NCBI RefSeq assembly: GCF_000439085.1
Contig: NZ_AUUA01000021.1
Span: 1-41,753, forward strand
DNA length: 41,753 bases
DNA from: Leminorella grimontii ATCC 33999 = DSM 5078
Lineage (GTDB): Bacteria; Pseudomonadota; Gammaproteobacteria; Enterobacterales; Enterobacteriaceae
Direction: 5' to 3'
The translations under genes were made by a program, and so were the position numbers. The notes below the pieces were generated by a model. The model searched no databases, had not been told where the DNA came from, and saw nothing but the letters and a program-made list of their open reading frames with translations. Positions 8,751 to 15,926 of this stretch are shown piece after piece (the first letter of the stretch is position 1; each line of letters starts with the position of its first letter).

Positions 8751-10142
8751 TCAAACCAGTCCGGTCATGTAGTAGACGGCGATGATGAAGAACACTGCCA
8801 TCGTCTTGATGCAGGTAACGGCAAAGATGTCTTTATAAGATTCTTTGTGGGTCAAACCGGTAACGGCCAGCAGCGTGATAACCGCGCCGTTGTGCGGCAG
8901 GGTGTCCATACCGCCGGACGCCATGGCGACTACGCGGTGCAGCACTTCAGGGCTGATGCCTGCGGCGTGAGTGGCCGCCAGCAGCTGATCGCCCATTGCG
9001 GCAAGCGCGATGCTCATACCGCCGGAAGCGGAACCGGTGACGCCGGCCAGTGAGGTAACGGTAATTGCGGCGTTGACCAGCGGGTTCGGGATGCTGGTCA
9101 GCGCGTCGCGGATCAGCATAAAGCCAGGCAGCGCGGCGATAACGGCGCCGAAGCCGTATTCGGATGCGGTATTGACTGACGCCAGCATGGCGCCGCCGAT
9201 AGCGGTCTTGGTGCCTTCAGCAAAGTTTTTCTTAACGACTTTAAACGCGGTGATCAGTACAAAAATGATGCCCAGGATCAGCGCGGCCTCAACGGCCCAG
9301 ATGCCGACGACGGAAGGCACTTTTGTTACCAGCGGCTCTTTCAGACCGGGCAGATCGACAACGTGCTGAGCGCCGTACCACATCGGGATAAGCTTGGTAA
9401 ACGCCATGTTGGCTACGCCGATAAGAATAAGCGGCGTGATGGCCAGCCATGGAGACGGCAGATCGCTGGTGTCGACCGGAGCGGGTTCGTTCAGCAGGTT
9501 GGTGCCGTAGCCTTCGCCTTTACGGATGGCAGTACGCAGACGCCAATTGAGGTAAAGCATACCGACGCAGAAAACGAACACCGCACCGAGGCAGCCCAGA
9601 ATAGGCGCGGCCAGCGTAGTGGTACCGAAGAACGTGGTCGGGATAATGTTTTGAATCTGAGGCGTACCGGGCAGGGCGTCCATGGTGAATGAGAACGCGC
9701 CGAGGGCTACTGCGCCGGGGATCAGGCGCTTGGGCAGATTTCCCTGACGGAACATTTCTGCGGCAAACGGGTAAACGGCGAATACGACCACAAACAGCGA
9801 TACGCCGCCGTAGGTCAGCAGGGCGCAGACGATAACGATAACCATGATGGCGCGTTCACGTCCAACCCACTTAATAACCGCGGCAACGATGGACTTGGAG
9901 AAGCCCGACAGCTCGATGACTTTACCGAAAACGGCGCCGAGCAGGAATACGGGGAAGTAAAGCTTGATAAAGCCGACCATCTTATCCATGAACAGGCCGG
10001 AGAATACCGGCGCTACGGCGGCGGGCTGGGTCAGTAAAACGGCGGCGAGGGCGGCAATGGGTGCAAACAGGATGACGCTATAACCGCGGTAGGCGGCAAA
10101 CATCAAAAAGCACAGTGCGCCGAGAACAATGATGAACTCCAT
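8751..10142 (-). CDS. GntP-family permease, probable short-chain hydroxyacid transporter
   Basis: The 463-residue membrane protein has about 12-14 hydrophobic segments and the GntP-family hallmarks: the N-terminal segment with AAYRGYSVILFAPI, the motif LPGTPQIQNIIPTTFFGTT and the C-terminal ASGGMDTLPHNGAVITLL. I start at the ATG at 10142 (MEFIIVLG) with GAGGAG 10 bases upstream; an in-frame extension to 10160 overlaps that ribosome site. It is the first gene of the operon. A similar set (GntP permease, CoA-transferase, dehydrogenase) occurs around yxjC-scoAB in Bacillus subtilis, where it is linked to 3-hydroxybutyrate, so uptake of that acid is the best inference. Gluconate transport is the family alternative. 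Confidence 0.9.
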   Translation of the reverse strand: MEFIIVLGALCFLMFAAYRGYSVILFAPIAALAAVLLTQPAAVAPVFSGLFMDKMVGFIKLYFPVFLLGAVFGKVIELSGFSKSIVAAVIKWVGRERAIMVIVIVCALLTYGGVSLFVVVFAVYPFAAEMFRQGNLPKRLIPGAVALGAFSFTMDALPGTPQIQNIIPTTFFGTTTLAAPILGCLGAVFVFCVGMLYLNWRLRTAIRKGEGYGTNLLNEPAPVDTSDLPSPWLAITPLILIGVANMAFTKLIPMWYGAQHVVDLPGLKEPLVTKVPSVVGIWAVEAALILGIIFVLITAFKVVKKNFAEGTKTAIGGAMLASVNTASEYGFGAVIAALPGFMLIRDALTSIPNPLVNAAITVTSLAGVTGSASGGMSIALAAMGDQLLAATHAAGISPEVLHRVVAMASGGMDTLPHNGAVITLLAVTGLTHKESYKDIFAVTCIKTMAVFFIIAVYYMTGLV

Positions 10143-10705
10143 CGATACGTTTCTCCTCAAACAAAATAGGGTAAGGTTTTAAATTTTTTCTGACGAGAAG
10201 ATGAGAAATAGAGGGATATTTCTTTCCGCTTGGCTTTATTTGTTCTTTCTTCGTCAGAAAGATAAATAGTCTTTTGACCTGTGTTAAATATTTTTCAGGG
10301 AAAAAGGTGACTCCCTGTGGATGCGGATATTAATCAGCGTTCTTCCATCAGTAAACAACCATTACTGCAATAAAGCTACAGAAAGGGTTTTGTTAACAAT
10401 TAAAATAAATGTTAAATATCAATTGGTTGATTGTATTTTTGATAATGCTGAATCGTTTTTATTTTCCAGCTATGGAAAATCATTTTTGCATAAATGGAAT
10501 TGCATAACTGGGAAATAGATTTTTGCCAACGAGCAAGAATCTAATATTTCAATGAGATAGATGAATTCATGTTATTTATCTATTTTATATTATTAATGGT
10601 GGAAAATAATAGCTTATAGAATTTAAATTTCTTTATTTTTTTATGGTTTTTATTTTTGGTTTTTTTATAGAGAAGTGAGCGTTTTTTTATATAACGGACA
10701 TTATA

Positions 10706-10721
10706 TGTGATCTTTATCACG
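10706..10721. promoter_or_regulatory. CRP-binding-site-like palindrome
   Basis: TGTGATCTTTATCACG matches 9 of 10 conserved positions of the CRP consensus (TGTGA, six bases, TCACA). It lies 564 bases before the permease start and 172 bases before the tRNA. A catabolic operon for hydroxyacids is a plausible CRP target, but the distance is large. Confidence 0.5.
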
Positions 10722-10820
10722 TAAAAGTCATATTTAAGCGGCGAATTGAAGTCGGCGAAAGAGGCCGATGCGAGATGAACCCTGTTGATAAAAATAATGC
10801 GCCGCGGGCGCATTTCTGGC

Positions 10821-10850
10821 TTTACTCCTCTTGAATGAGAGGATTATAAT
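10821..10850 (+). promoter_or_regulatory. tRNA-Gly promoter
   Basis: A perfect -10 TATAAT at 10845-10850 is preceded, with an 18-base spacer, by TTTACT at 10821-10826. A GC-containing discriminator (TTTCCCGC) follows, as in stringently controlled stable-RNA promoters. The predicted start is about 20 bases before the tRNA. Confidence 0.6.
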
Positions 10851-10877
10851 TTTCCCGCTTCAGTAAGCCTACCTGCT

Positions 10878-10951
10878 GCGGGTGTAGTTCAATGGTAGAA
10901 CGAGAGCTTCCCAAGCTCTATACGAGGGTTCGATTCCCTTCACCCGCTCCA
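10878..10951 (+). tRNA. glyU: tRNA-Gly (anticodon CCC)
   Basis: The acceptor stem GCGGGTG (10878-10884) pairs with CACCCGC (10941-10947), followed by T and an encoded CCA. The anticodon stem AGAGC/GCTCT encloses the loop TTCCCAA, so the anticodon is CCC and reads GGG. The T arm has the canonical GGTTCGATTCC. It is nearly identical to E. coli glyU. The DNA downstream is atypical, as often seen where elements integrate at tRNA 3' ends. Confidence 0.98.
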
Positions 10952-11040
10952 TAAAATATTCAATAAAATAAAATGATTATGTAACTTACTGGTTAAAAAA
11001 TAACTAAAAAAAACACCGTGCATGCACCACAAATACGCTA

Positions 11041-11068
11041 AATGACACGTTTTTCGGCTCGTGACATT
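11041..11068. repeat. Imperfect inverted repeat downstream of tRNA-Gly
   Basis: AATGACACG at 11041-11049 and CGTGACATT at 11060-11068 pair with one central mismatch. A third related arm, CGTGCCATT with a following T-run, lies at 11082-11096, so an alternative stem could serve as the tRNA terminator. The function is unclear. Confidence 0.4.
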
Positions 11069-11161
11069 ATCAAAAAGGTCGCGTGCCATTTTTTTTAGCA
11101 ACTATAAAATAGTTAACTTTTTCTGAGTCTGGCCGTCTTACTCTTTCAGATAGCGGCCATA

Positions 11162-11475
11162 GTGTTTGAAAAGCATTTCGGGCACTATGGCCCGTTTGAG
11201 ACGAAAGCCAAAACGGGTTTAGGCTGCGTTAATGTGCATAGTCGCGAACGTATGGCGGGTTTGGTATTGATTCCTAACCCATTATTCCATGGCACGCAAT
11301 TGGATGAATAGTCGAAGGACATACTGAAGATCCTGTATGGGAACTCAATTTCATCAAGCCGCCTTGTCTCAAAATTATCGTTTATGATGTAGAACCGTTT
11401 TTCGCTGAGGTAGCCAAGTCTTCAGTACGTAAAGAGCTGTGGCAATCGCAAGAATACTTTGGCGAAATTGCATAA
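11162..11475 (+). pseudogene. Degraded coding remnant, unrecognised
   Basis: Two adjacent plus-strand frames look protein-like but are broken. The frame from 11162 reads VFEKHFGHYGPFETKAK and later AGLVLIPNPLFHGTQLDE before a TAG at 11309-11311. A second frame from 11308 reads EDPVWELNFIKPPCLKIIV and runs to a TAA at 11473-11475. No start codon with a ribosome site is seen. The composition differs from the AT-rich flanks. I do not recognise the family, and a decayed gene with a stop and a frameshift is the simplest reading, with modest support. Confidence 0.35.
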
Positions 11476-11519
11476 CGTGGATGTATTTACTTAATGTTGA
11501 AAATATAAGGAGTTTTAGC

Positions 11520-12107
11520 GTGTTGATAAAGGGAAAAACAATAAGAACTGCGTTCCTCATGACTATAGTTGTTTCCGGTCTTTATGGGTGTACGAACGGC
11601 ATACCAAATTATGCTTTTAGATCAAGATACGAAATCAAGGAAATAGAACAGAAGGATGTAGCCAATGCGGAGATCCAAGGGCGACTCGCTTTAAGTTATA
11701 AAAATTTGCCCGGAGAAGAATTACAAATAGATTCATTAAGGCTAACGCAAAAATTTGTGAATGGGGGAAATACAGCAATTTATGCATTTCCCGTAACGCT
11801 CACTAACGGCGAAACGATTATAAAGATACCTGTTTATAATGATTATACATTAGAGAGCATCTCCATAACATTTAACTATAGGAAAATAAAAGATAATTCT
11901 ATCAATTCCGCGCAGGCCGACATTTATATTAAGAATGATTCGTCTTGTCAGAAACCGGGATGCACGGACATAACCTGGTGGAATAAGGATAAATTTCACA
12001 ATAATGAAAAAATTATTTTCCAGAAAGGCCTGATCGCGAAAGCTAATTTTAAAAGGAAAGATACTTTTTTTATCAGGGCGTCCAGTGTGGGTGTTATAAC
12101 CAAGTAA
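11520..12107 (+). CDS. Orphan putative lipoprotein, unknown function
   Basis: The 195-residue product begins with a short basic segment (LIKGKTIRT), a hydrophobic run and the sequence GLYGC, so Cys23 or so is a probable lipid-attachment cysteine although Tyr at -2 is unusual. The mature part has alternating strands (NAEIQGRLALSYKNLPGEEL, then TAIYAFPVTLTNGETIIKIP), which suggests a beta-sandwich. Two further cysteines in SSCQKPGC could form a disulfide. I choose the GTG at 11520 because AAGGAG sits 7 bases before it; an ATG at 11439 in the same frame lacks one. The gene is AT-rich and lies just downstream of a tRNA and a decayed gene, which suggests horizontal acquisition. No family is recognised. 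Confidence 0.7.
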   Translation: MLIKGKTIRTAFLMTIVVSGLYGCTNGIPNYAFRSRYEIKEIEQKDVANAEIQGRLALSYKNLPGEELQIDSLRLTQKFVNGGNTAIYAFPVTLTNGETIIKIPVYNDYTLESISITFNYRKIKDNSINSAQADIYIKNDSSCQKPGCTDITWWNKDKFHNNEKIIFQKGLIAKANFKRKDTFFIRASSVGVITK

Positions 12108-12341
12108 TAGGATCATTTTTTTAACCGCCACTTTGCCGGCTTGATCATTAGGCGACGTTGGGGGTTGTAGATGAGTGATAGTGGCTCCGGTGATAATAGG
12201 CCATAGCTTCATAGAATTTCCTTTTATATGTGCGTGTTATATGTGTGTAGGAATTTAAGTGCAGCGTACTTGACTGACTCTTCGTTTAATAACGAAATAC
12301 AGATAGATTCGTACTTATTGGGTGAGCTATTCGCGAGAGAA

Positions 12342-12367
12342 TCTCCCCGCCCTCAAGGGCGGGGAGA
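12342..12367. repeat. Strong GC hairpin, probable IS200/IS605-type end remnant
   Basis: TCTCCCCGCCC at 12342-12352 and GGGCGGGGAGA at 12357-12367 form a perfect 11-bp stem with a TCAA tetraloop. No T-run follows on either strand, so it is a poor terminator. Hairpins of the CCCCGCCC-loop-GGGCGGGG kind are common at the ends of IS605/IS1341-group (TnpB-carrying) elements. No transposase or TnpB gene is nearby, so it would be a leftover end or a MITE. Confidence 0.45.
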
Positions 12368-12387
12368 CGGTGAAATGCGGGCCGTCG

Positions 12388-13101
12388 TTAAACTTTCCGC
12401 CCTACAAGCTGGATTATATTGAAATAGTCACCGGCCCCGGCCTCCATAATGGGCACCATCATTTCCTGCGCCATTTCGCACTCCATAAACTCATCCCACG
12501 ACTGTTGGCATGAATCCATTTCACGAAGTTCGATAAGCTCGATGCCGGTCTCTTTTTCCCACAGCGTTCTCCACCAGTCGCAGGAGTAGAAATACCAGTC
12601 CGGCGTCCAGAAGGGTTTAACCACTTCAGGCAGATTGCCCTCCGAGTAGTCTCCAATAAACCCCGGCACGGCGACGGATATCAGGCCGCCTTTCTTCACG
12701 AAGGGCAGCAGCTTTGCCAGCATCTCGTCGTTACCGCCAAAGTACTGATAGGCATCCACGCTGACAATCATGTCAAAGTACTCGTGGGCAAACGGGATCT
12801 CCTTGGTGGCGTCCACCAGCAGGGGAAAAATTTTCGTATCCAGCCCCAGGCCTGCGAATCTTTCCGCATTTTCCGTCGGAGAGATCCACAGGTCGGCGGC
12901 GAATACCGTAACGTCGTATTTTTCCGCCAGCATAATGGAAGAGATGCCCTTCCCACAGCCCAGATCCAGAATGCGCATGCCTGAGGTCATGGGGAGCCGG
13001 TTTGCCATTTCTTCCGCAATGCGCATGGCGTTCGGGCCCATCATTGTGTCCAGAAGAAAAGCTTTGTCATAGCCGTCGGTAAAAGGGGTACTGATAGTCA
13101 T
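12388..13101 (-). CDS. Class I SAM-dependent methyltransferase
   Basis: The 237-residue protein has the Rossmann methyltransferase motif I LDLGCGKG near residue 45, an acidic motif II region (FAADLWISPTEN), and the motif IV-like segment FDMIVSVDAYQYFGG. The C-terminal part is rich in Trp, Glu and Met (WYFYSCDWWRTLWEKETG). It resembles small-molecule or lipid-type methyltransferases, not rRNA or DNA enzymes, but the substrate is not visible. The ATG at 13101 is preceded by CAGGTG and, further up, by TAAGGAG; an in-frame GTG at 13110 is an alternative. It starts 16 bases after the yjhX stop, so the two are probably cotranscribed, in the position where the yjhQ antitoxin stands in E. coli. Confidence 0.88.
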   Translation of the reverse strand: MTISTPFTDGYDKAFLLDTMMGPNAMRIAEEMANRLPMTSGMRILDLGCGKGISSIMLAEKYDVTVFAADLWISPTENAERFAGLGLDTKIFPLLVDATKEIPFAHEYFDMIVSVDAYQYFGGNDEMLAKLLPFVKKGGLISVAVPGFIGDYSEGNLPEVVKPFWTPDWYFYSCDWWRTLWEKETGIELIELREMDSCQQSWDEFMECEMAQEMMVPIMEAGAGDYFNIIQLVGRKV

Positions 13102-13117
13102 ATTTATCACCTGCTCC

Positions 13118-13486
<369 letters not shown>

Positions 13487-13554
13487 TTATCTGATGATTA
13501 CATTTTCCAGCATCAAAGCCTCGATGAGGGTTGAAAGGGTTTTACGGGGCGCAT
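13487..13554 (-). other. Two very small leader ORFs overlapping as TGATG
   Basis: On the minus strand an ATG at 13554 opens a 13-codon frame (MRPVKPFQPSSRL) ending in TGA at 13515-13513, and an ATG at 13513 shares one base with that stop and opens an 8-codon frame (MLENVIIR). Neither has a clear ribosome site. The overlap is of the coupled kind, but such short frames can occur by chance. Confidence 0.25.
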
Positions 13555-13569
13555 GGTAACACACGTTTC

Positions 13570-13650
13570 TTATGGGGGAATAGTTAAAGCTGAAAAGTGT
13601 GATCTCACACGGAATGCGGGCAACAAAGGCCACTTGAAGGATGACGCCAT
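13570..13650 (-). CDS. Possible 26-residue leader peptide upstream of yjhX
   Basis: An ATG at 13650 is preceded by a strong AAAGGAG with an 8-base spacer and opens a 26-codon frame starting MASSFKWPLLPAF and ending ALTIPP before TAA. It lies 40 bases after the lysE-type gene stop and about 195 bases before yjhX. In E. coli the topAI transcript has a regulatory leader ORF (toiL) where ribosome stalling controls expression. The Pro-Pro-stop ending is of a type known to slow ribosomes. I do not see sequence identity with ToiL; the analogy rests on position and ribosome site. Confidence 0.4.
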   Translation of the reverse strand: MASSFKWPLLPAFRVRSHFSALTIPP

Positions 13651-13689
13651 ATTGCGATCTCCTTTCTCAAGGGGCCTTATGTTTTTGGT

Positions 13690-14304
13690 CTATGGTTTTA
13701 TTTGTTCATACAGCAGTAGCGTTGAAATGAATATCATCATTCCCCCCGACGTCATGCTGACTATCCGGGCGGCCTGAGGGCGCGTAGATAATACCGCTCT
13801 GGAACCGTAGCCAACGCATAAATAGACCAGTGTACAGGTTATCAGATGCATTAATCCGAGAGCGGCCATTTGTATCGTAACGGGCCATTTCCCGTTTGGA
13901 TCGGTAAACTGCGGCAGCAGGGCAAGAAACAGGAGGAACACTTTAGGGTTCAGACCGCTAATACATAAACCTTTAACTGCCCATACGTTCCAATTGCCGC
14001 TCTGCTGTTTCGCCGCGGATACGCTTGCCGGATGGCGTAGCAGGCTGACGCCCAGCCACAGCAGGTAGGCCGCTCCCAGAAGCGTAATCGCCGACAGGAG
14101 CAACGGGTAGCCCGCGATCAGCACGCCAACGCCCGCGACGACGATAATTGTGGCAAGCAAATGCCCGGACATCAGCCCCATTACAGCAGGGATAATCGTT
14201 CGTCCATGGATCCCCGCGCTGATAGCGTAAGCCCAGTCGGCCCCCGGAGTAACGATCAGCAGGAAGGAAACGATCCAAAAGCCTGCTATGTAACTTACTT
14301 CCAC
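13690..14304 (-). CDS. LysE/RhtB-family amino-acid exporter
   Basis: The 204-residue protein has six predicted membrane segments and the LysE-family motif FLLIVTPGADWAYAISAG near the N-terminus, plus the GLNPKVFLLFLALLPQF segment typical of RhtB-type exporters. It should export an amino acid or derivative across the inner membrane. The start is a GTG at 14304 with AGGAGG 8 bases upstream. It is divergent from an Lrp/AsnC-type regulator, the usual arrangement for this exporter family, so control by that regulator is likely. The substrate is not readable. Confidence 0.93.
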   Translation of the reverse strand: MEVSYIAGFWIVSFLLIVTPGADWAYAISAGIHGRTIIPAVMGLMSGHLLATIIVVAGVGVLIAGYPLLLSAITLLGAAYLLWLGVSLLRHPASVSAAKQQSGNWNVWAVKGLCISGLNPKVFLLFLALLPQFTDPNGKWPVTIQMAALGLMHLITCTLVYLCVGYGSRAVLSTRPQAARIVSMTSGGMMIFISTLLLYEQIKP

Positions 14305-14456
14305 TGTTATCGCCTCCTCTCGTTTTGCAGTCGCCGGTTCATGTGCTCTCTTTCTTGAAAAGTGAGTTTATTAGAACAGAAAGAATATCGTCACTACACC
14401 GAAATAGGTTTTCAATGTTATGCTTCAAGCCGTGTCTAAGAGAGAGAATTTTCCAA

Positions 14457-14921
14457 ATGGACGGCTTTGATCGAAAAATTCTTGCACAGCTGCAGTCGGA
14501 TGGCCGCCTTTCGATAACCGAATTGGCGGAGCGGGTGAATTTAAGCCTTTCGTCTTGCCATCGGCGCCTGCGTGCGCTGGAGCAGGATGGTGTGATTACC
14601 GGCTATCGTGCTAACCTGGATCCGGGGAAAATGGGGTTCAATTTTGTCGCTATCGTTTTTGCGACTCTGAAAGAGGGCGACAGGCGAGCGGTGAGCGCCT
14701 TTGAAGAGGCAGTTGAAGGCATTCCCCAGATTGTGCTTGCGCAGCGCCTGTTTGGCGATCCCGACTATTTGATGCACGTCGTGACGCGCGATCTTGATGC
14801 GTTTCAAAAGTTGTACGATCAAAAGCTATCGGCCATGCCCGGCGTTCAGCATCTTCGCTCTACGCTAGTGATGAAGACCGTTGTGCAGGATCGCCCGTTT
14901 CATCTGGATACATTAAAGTAG
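14457..14921 (+). CDS. Lrp/AsnC-family transcriptional regulator
   Basis: The 154-residue protein has an N-terminal helix-turn-helix (DRKILAQLQSDGRLSITELA, then SLSSCHRRLRALEQDGVI) and a C-terminal RAM ligand domain with the FGDPDYLMHVVTRDLDAFQ motif. Its size matches E. coli DecR (YbaO) and Lrp. I use the ATG at 14457, preceded by AGAGAG; the frame is open further upstream but those residues do not match the family. Its divergent partner is a LysE-type exporter, so it probably senses an amino acid and controls export. Confidence 0.93.
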   Translation: MDGFDRKILAQLQSDGRLSITELAERVNLSLSSCHRRLRALEQDGVITGYRANLDPGKMGFNFVAIVFATLKEGDRRAVSAFEEAVEGIPQIVLAQRLFGDPDYLMHVVTRDLDAFQKLYDQKLSAMPGVQHLRSTLVMKTVVQDRPFHLDTLK

Positions 14922-15268
14922 GCGCGCTTGGCGTTCACCGCCTTGCGTGACCTTTCGTTATGGGTTAGCCATATACTTATATCACCTACTGGGATAGGCT
15001 CTTAATAACCTCGGTTTCGTATAAGTCGAAAAATGCCTTATTTCTTTTATTCAATATCTAAAAAATAGGGAAAACTTATTTTAAATAAAGACGACCGTAA
15101 GCAATGGATTTGATGGTTAAGGCTATCTCTTATTAATTAATAAATAGAGATATAAAAAGTCTAATTTTTATAAAAACAACTTTATCATTTTTTATCTTTA
15201 TATATTTTGAAATGGGAAATGAGTCTTCATTTCTTTTTGAAAATATACCTTAACTTAAGGACTAGAAA
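14922..15268. other. AT-rich gene-free stretch before the double-glycine peptides
   Basis: This 347-base stretch is strongly AT-rich from about 15030. It contains an inverted repeat, ATCTCT at 15125-15130 with AGAGAT at 15146-15151 around the palindrome TATTAATTAATA (15131-15142). A short stem lies closer to the peptide gene (separate entry). Two frames of about ten codons are visible, but no convincing immunity-type gene. Confidence 0.5.
15216..15238 (+). promoter_or_regulatory. Stem-loop with T-run ahead of the first peptide gene
   Basis: GAAATGA at 15216-15222 pairs with TCATTTC at 15227-15233 across a 4-base loop, followed by TTTTT. It lies 30 bases before the ATG at 15269. It may be a weak terminator or attenuator in the leader. 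The stem is AT-rich, so stability is low. Confidence 0.35.
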
Positions 15269-15469
15269 ATGAGAGAGCTTTCCTCTAAAGAAATTGAGTG
15301 CGTCAACGGCGGAGGAGTTGTTACCGACGCTATATGGAGTGCGGTATATGCCGTCGTTGATTTTCCGTCTCGCTCAGCGGGTAAATTTATCGGTGATAAA
15401 ATTGGCGGAGCGATTGGTTCAATTGTCGCTGCGCCTATCAACTGGATTTACTCCTTATTTAATAAATAG
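15269..15469 (+). CDS. Double-glycine leader peptide, microcin-like precursor 1
   Basis: The 66-residue product starts MRELSSKEIECVNGGG, which matches the class II microcin/colicin V leader pattern (MRxL, acidic residue, hydrophobic residue, then SGG or NGG). Cleavage after Gly15 by a peptidase-containing ABC exporter would leave about 51 residues. The predicted mature peptide is hydrophobic and glycine- and alanine-rich (FIGDKIGGAIGSIVAAPINW), as in pore-forming microcins, and has no cysteine. AAGGA lies 9 bases before the ATG. It is followed 31 bases later by a paralogous precursor. No exporter or immunity gene lies nearby. Antibacterial activity is an inference. Confidence 0.75.
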   Translation: MRELSSKEIECVNGGGVVTDAIWSAVYAVVDFPSRSAGKFIGDKIGGAIGSIVAAPINWIYSLFNK

Positions 15470-15500
15470 TGATTAATTAACCGACACTGAGGGTAAAAAA

Positions 15501-15806
15501 GTGAGAGAGTTAAGCTCAGCTGAAATCGAACAGGTTAACGGGGCCGGCTTCGTTCAGGACGCTTTTGCTTCCGTAGGTGAAGTTGCGGGAAGCGTTTTTG
15601 GCGGCGTCGGCTTAAGCGTGGTTCAGGGTATCGCCAACAAGTTTTCTCCTGCGTTAGGGGAAGGTATTAAGCTTCTCAGTTCCGCAGGCAGCGCATCGGG
15701 CTCAACGGTTGGTCGTTTAGCCGGCTATGCGTTGGGTGGCTTTGTTGAAGGGACTTTTTCTGGCCTGTTTTCGGGGTTTAAAAATCAGTTTACCTTTTGG
15801 AAATAA
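15501..15806 (+). CDS. Double-glycine leader peptide, microcin-like precursor 2
   Basis: The 101-residue product begins MRELSSAEIEQVNGAG, nearly the same leader as the gene before it, with a Gly-Ala processing site as in some microcins. The remaining 86 residues are rich in Gly, Ala, Ser and Val (GSVFGGVGLSVVQGIANKF, then GRLAGYALGGFVEG) and end in an aromatic tail (KNQFTFWK). The start is a GTG at 15501 with GAGGG upstream. The shared leader and tandem position suggest a two-peptide system or duplicated precursors exported by one machine. No immunity gene is seen. Confidence 0.72.
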   Translation: MRELSSAEIEQVNGAGFVQDAFASVGEVAGSVFGGVGLSVVQGIANKFSPALGEGIKLLSSAGSASGSTVGRLAGYALGGFVEGTFSGLFSGFKNQFTFWK

Positions 15807-15862
15807 TAACGAGCCGCTGGCGATATTATAGATAAAAGCGAGGAGCGGCTAAGGCTCCATCA

Positions 15863-15895
15863 GGCGGTTACCGGTTGCTGATTCTGGTAACCGCC
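15863..15895. terminator. Stem-loop between convergent peptide and autotransporter genes
   Basis: GGCGGTTACC at 15863-15872 and GGTAACCGCC at 15886-15895 form a perfect 10-bp stem with a 13-base loop. No T-run follows on either strand, but its place between convergent genes suggests a bidirectional stop or mRNA end. Confidence 0.5.
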
Positions 15896-15926
15896 CGACC
15901 GTGGCTTTGCCGTTGGCGCTTTCGAT

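Larger units (their letters stand above)
10143..10877. other. AT-rich 735-base gene-free stretch between the permease operon and tRNA-Gly
   Basis: This stretch is AT-rich, especially 10380-10700, and its small open frames lack ribosome sites and family features. It contains a good CRP-like site at 10706-10721, the tRNA promoter at 10821-10850 and, by position, the permease operon promoter. The size and composition suggest a long regulatory region or a site of past insertion. Confidence 0.5.

Noticed and set aside
10415..10495. Sigma-54 promoter for the permease operon
   Set aside because: The only GG/GC pair found (in TGGAAAATCATTTTTGCA) has 12 bases between the doublets instead of 10, and lies on the wrong strand.
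10321..10518. 65-residue frame in the AT-rich region after the permease operon
   Set aside because: No ribosome site and no protein-like conservation; the composition is that of the surrounding AT-rich DNA.
11850..12212. Minus-strand 120-residue frame starting MKLWPIITGATITHLQ
   Set aside because: AAGGAAATTC precedes the ATG, but most of the frame is antisense to the better-supported lipoprotein gene and shows no family features. A short real peptide of about 30-40 residues at its start cannot be excluded.
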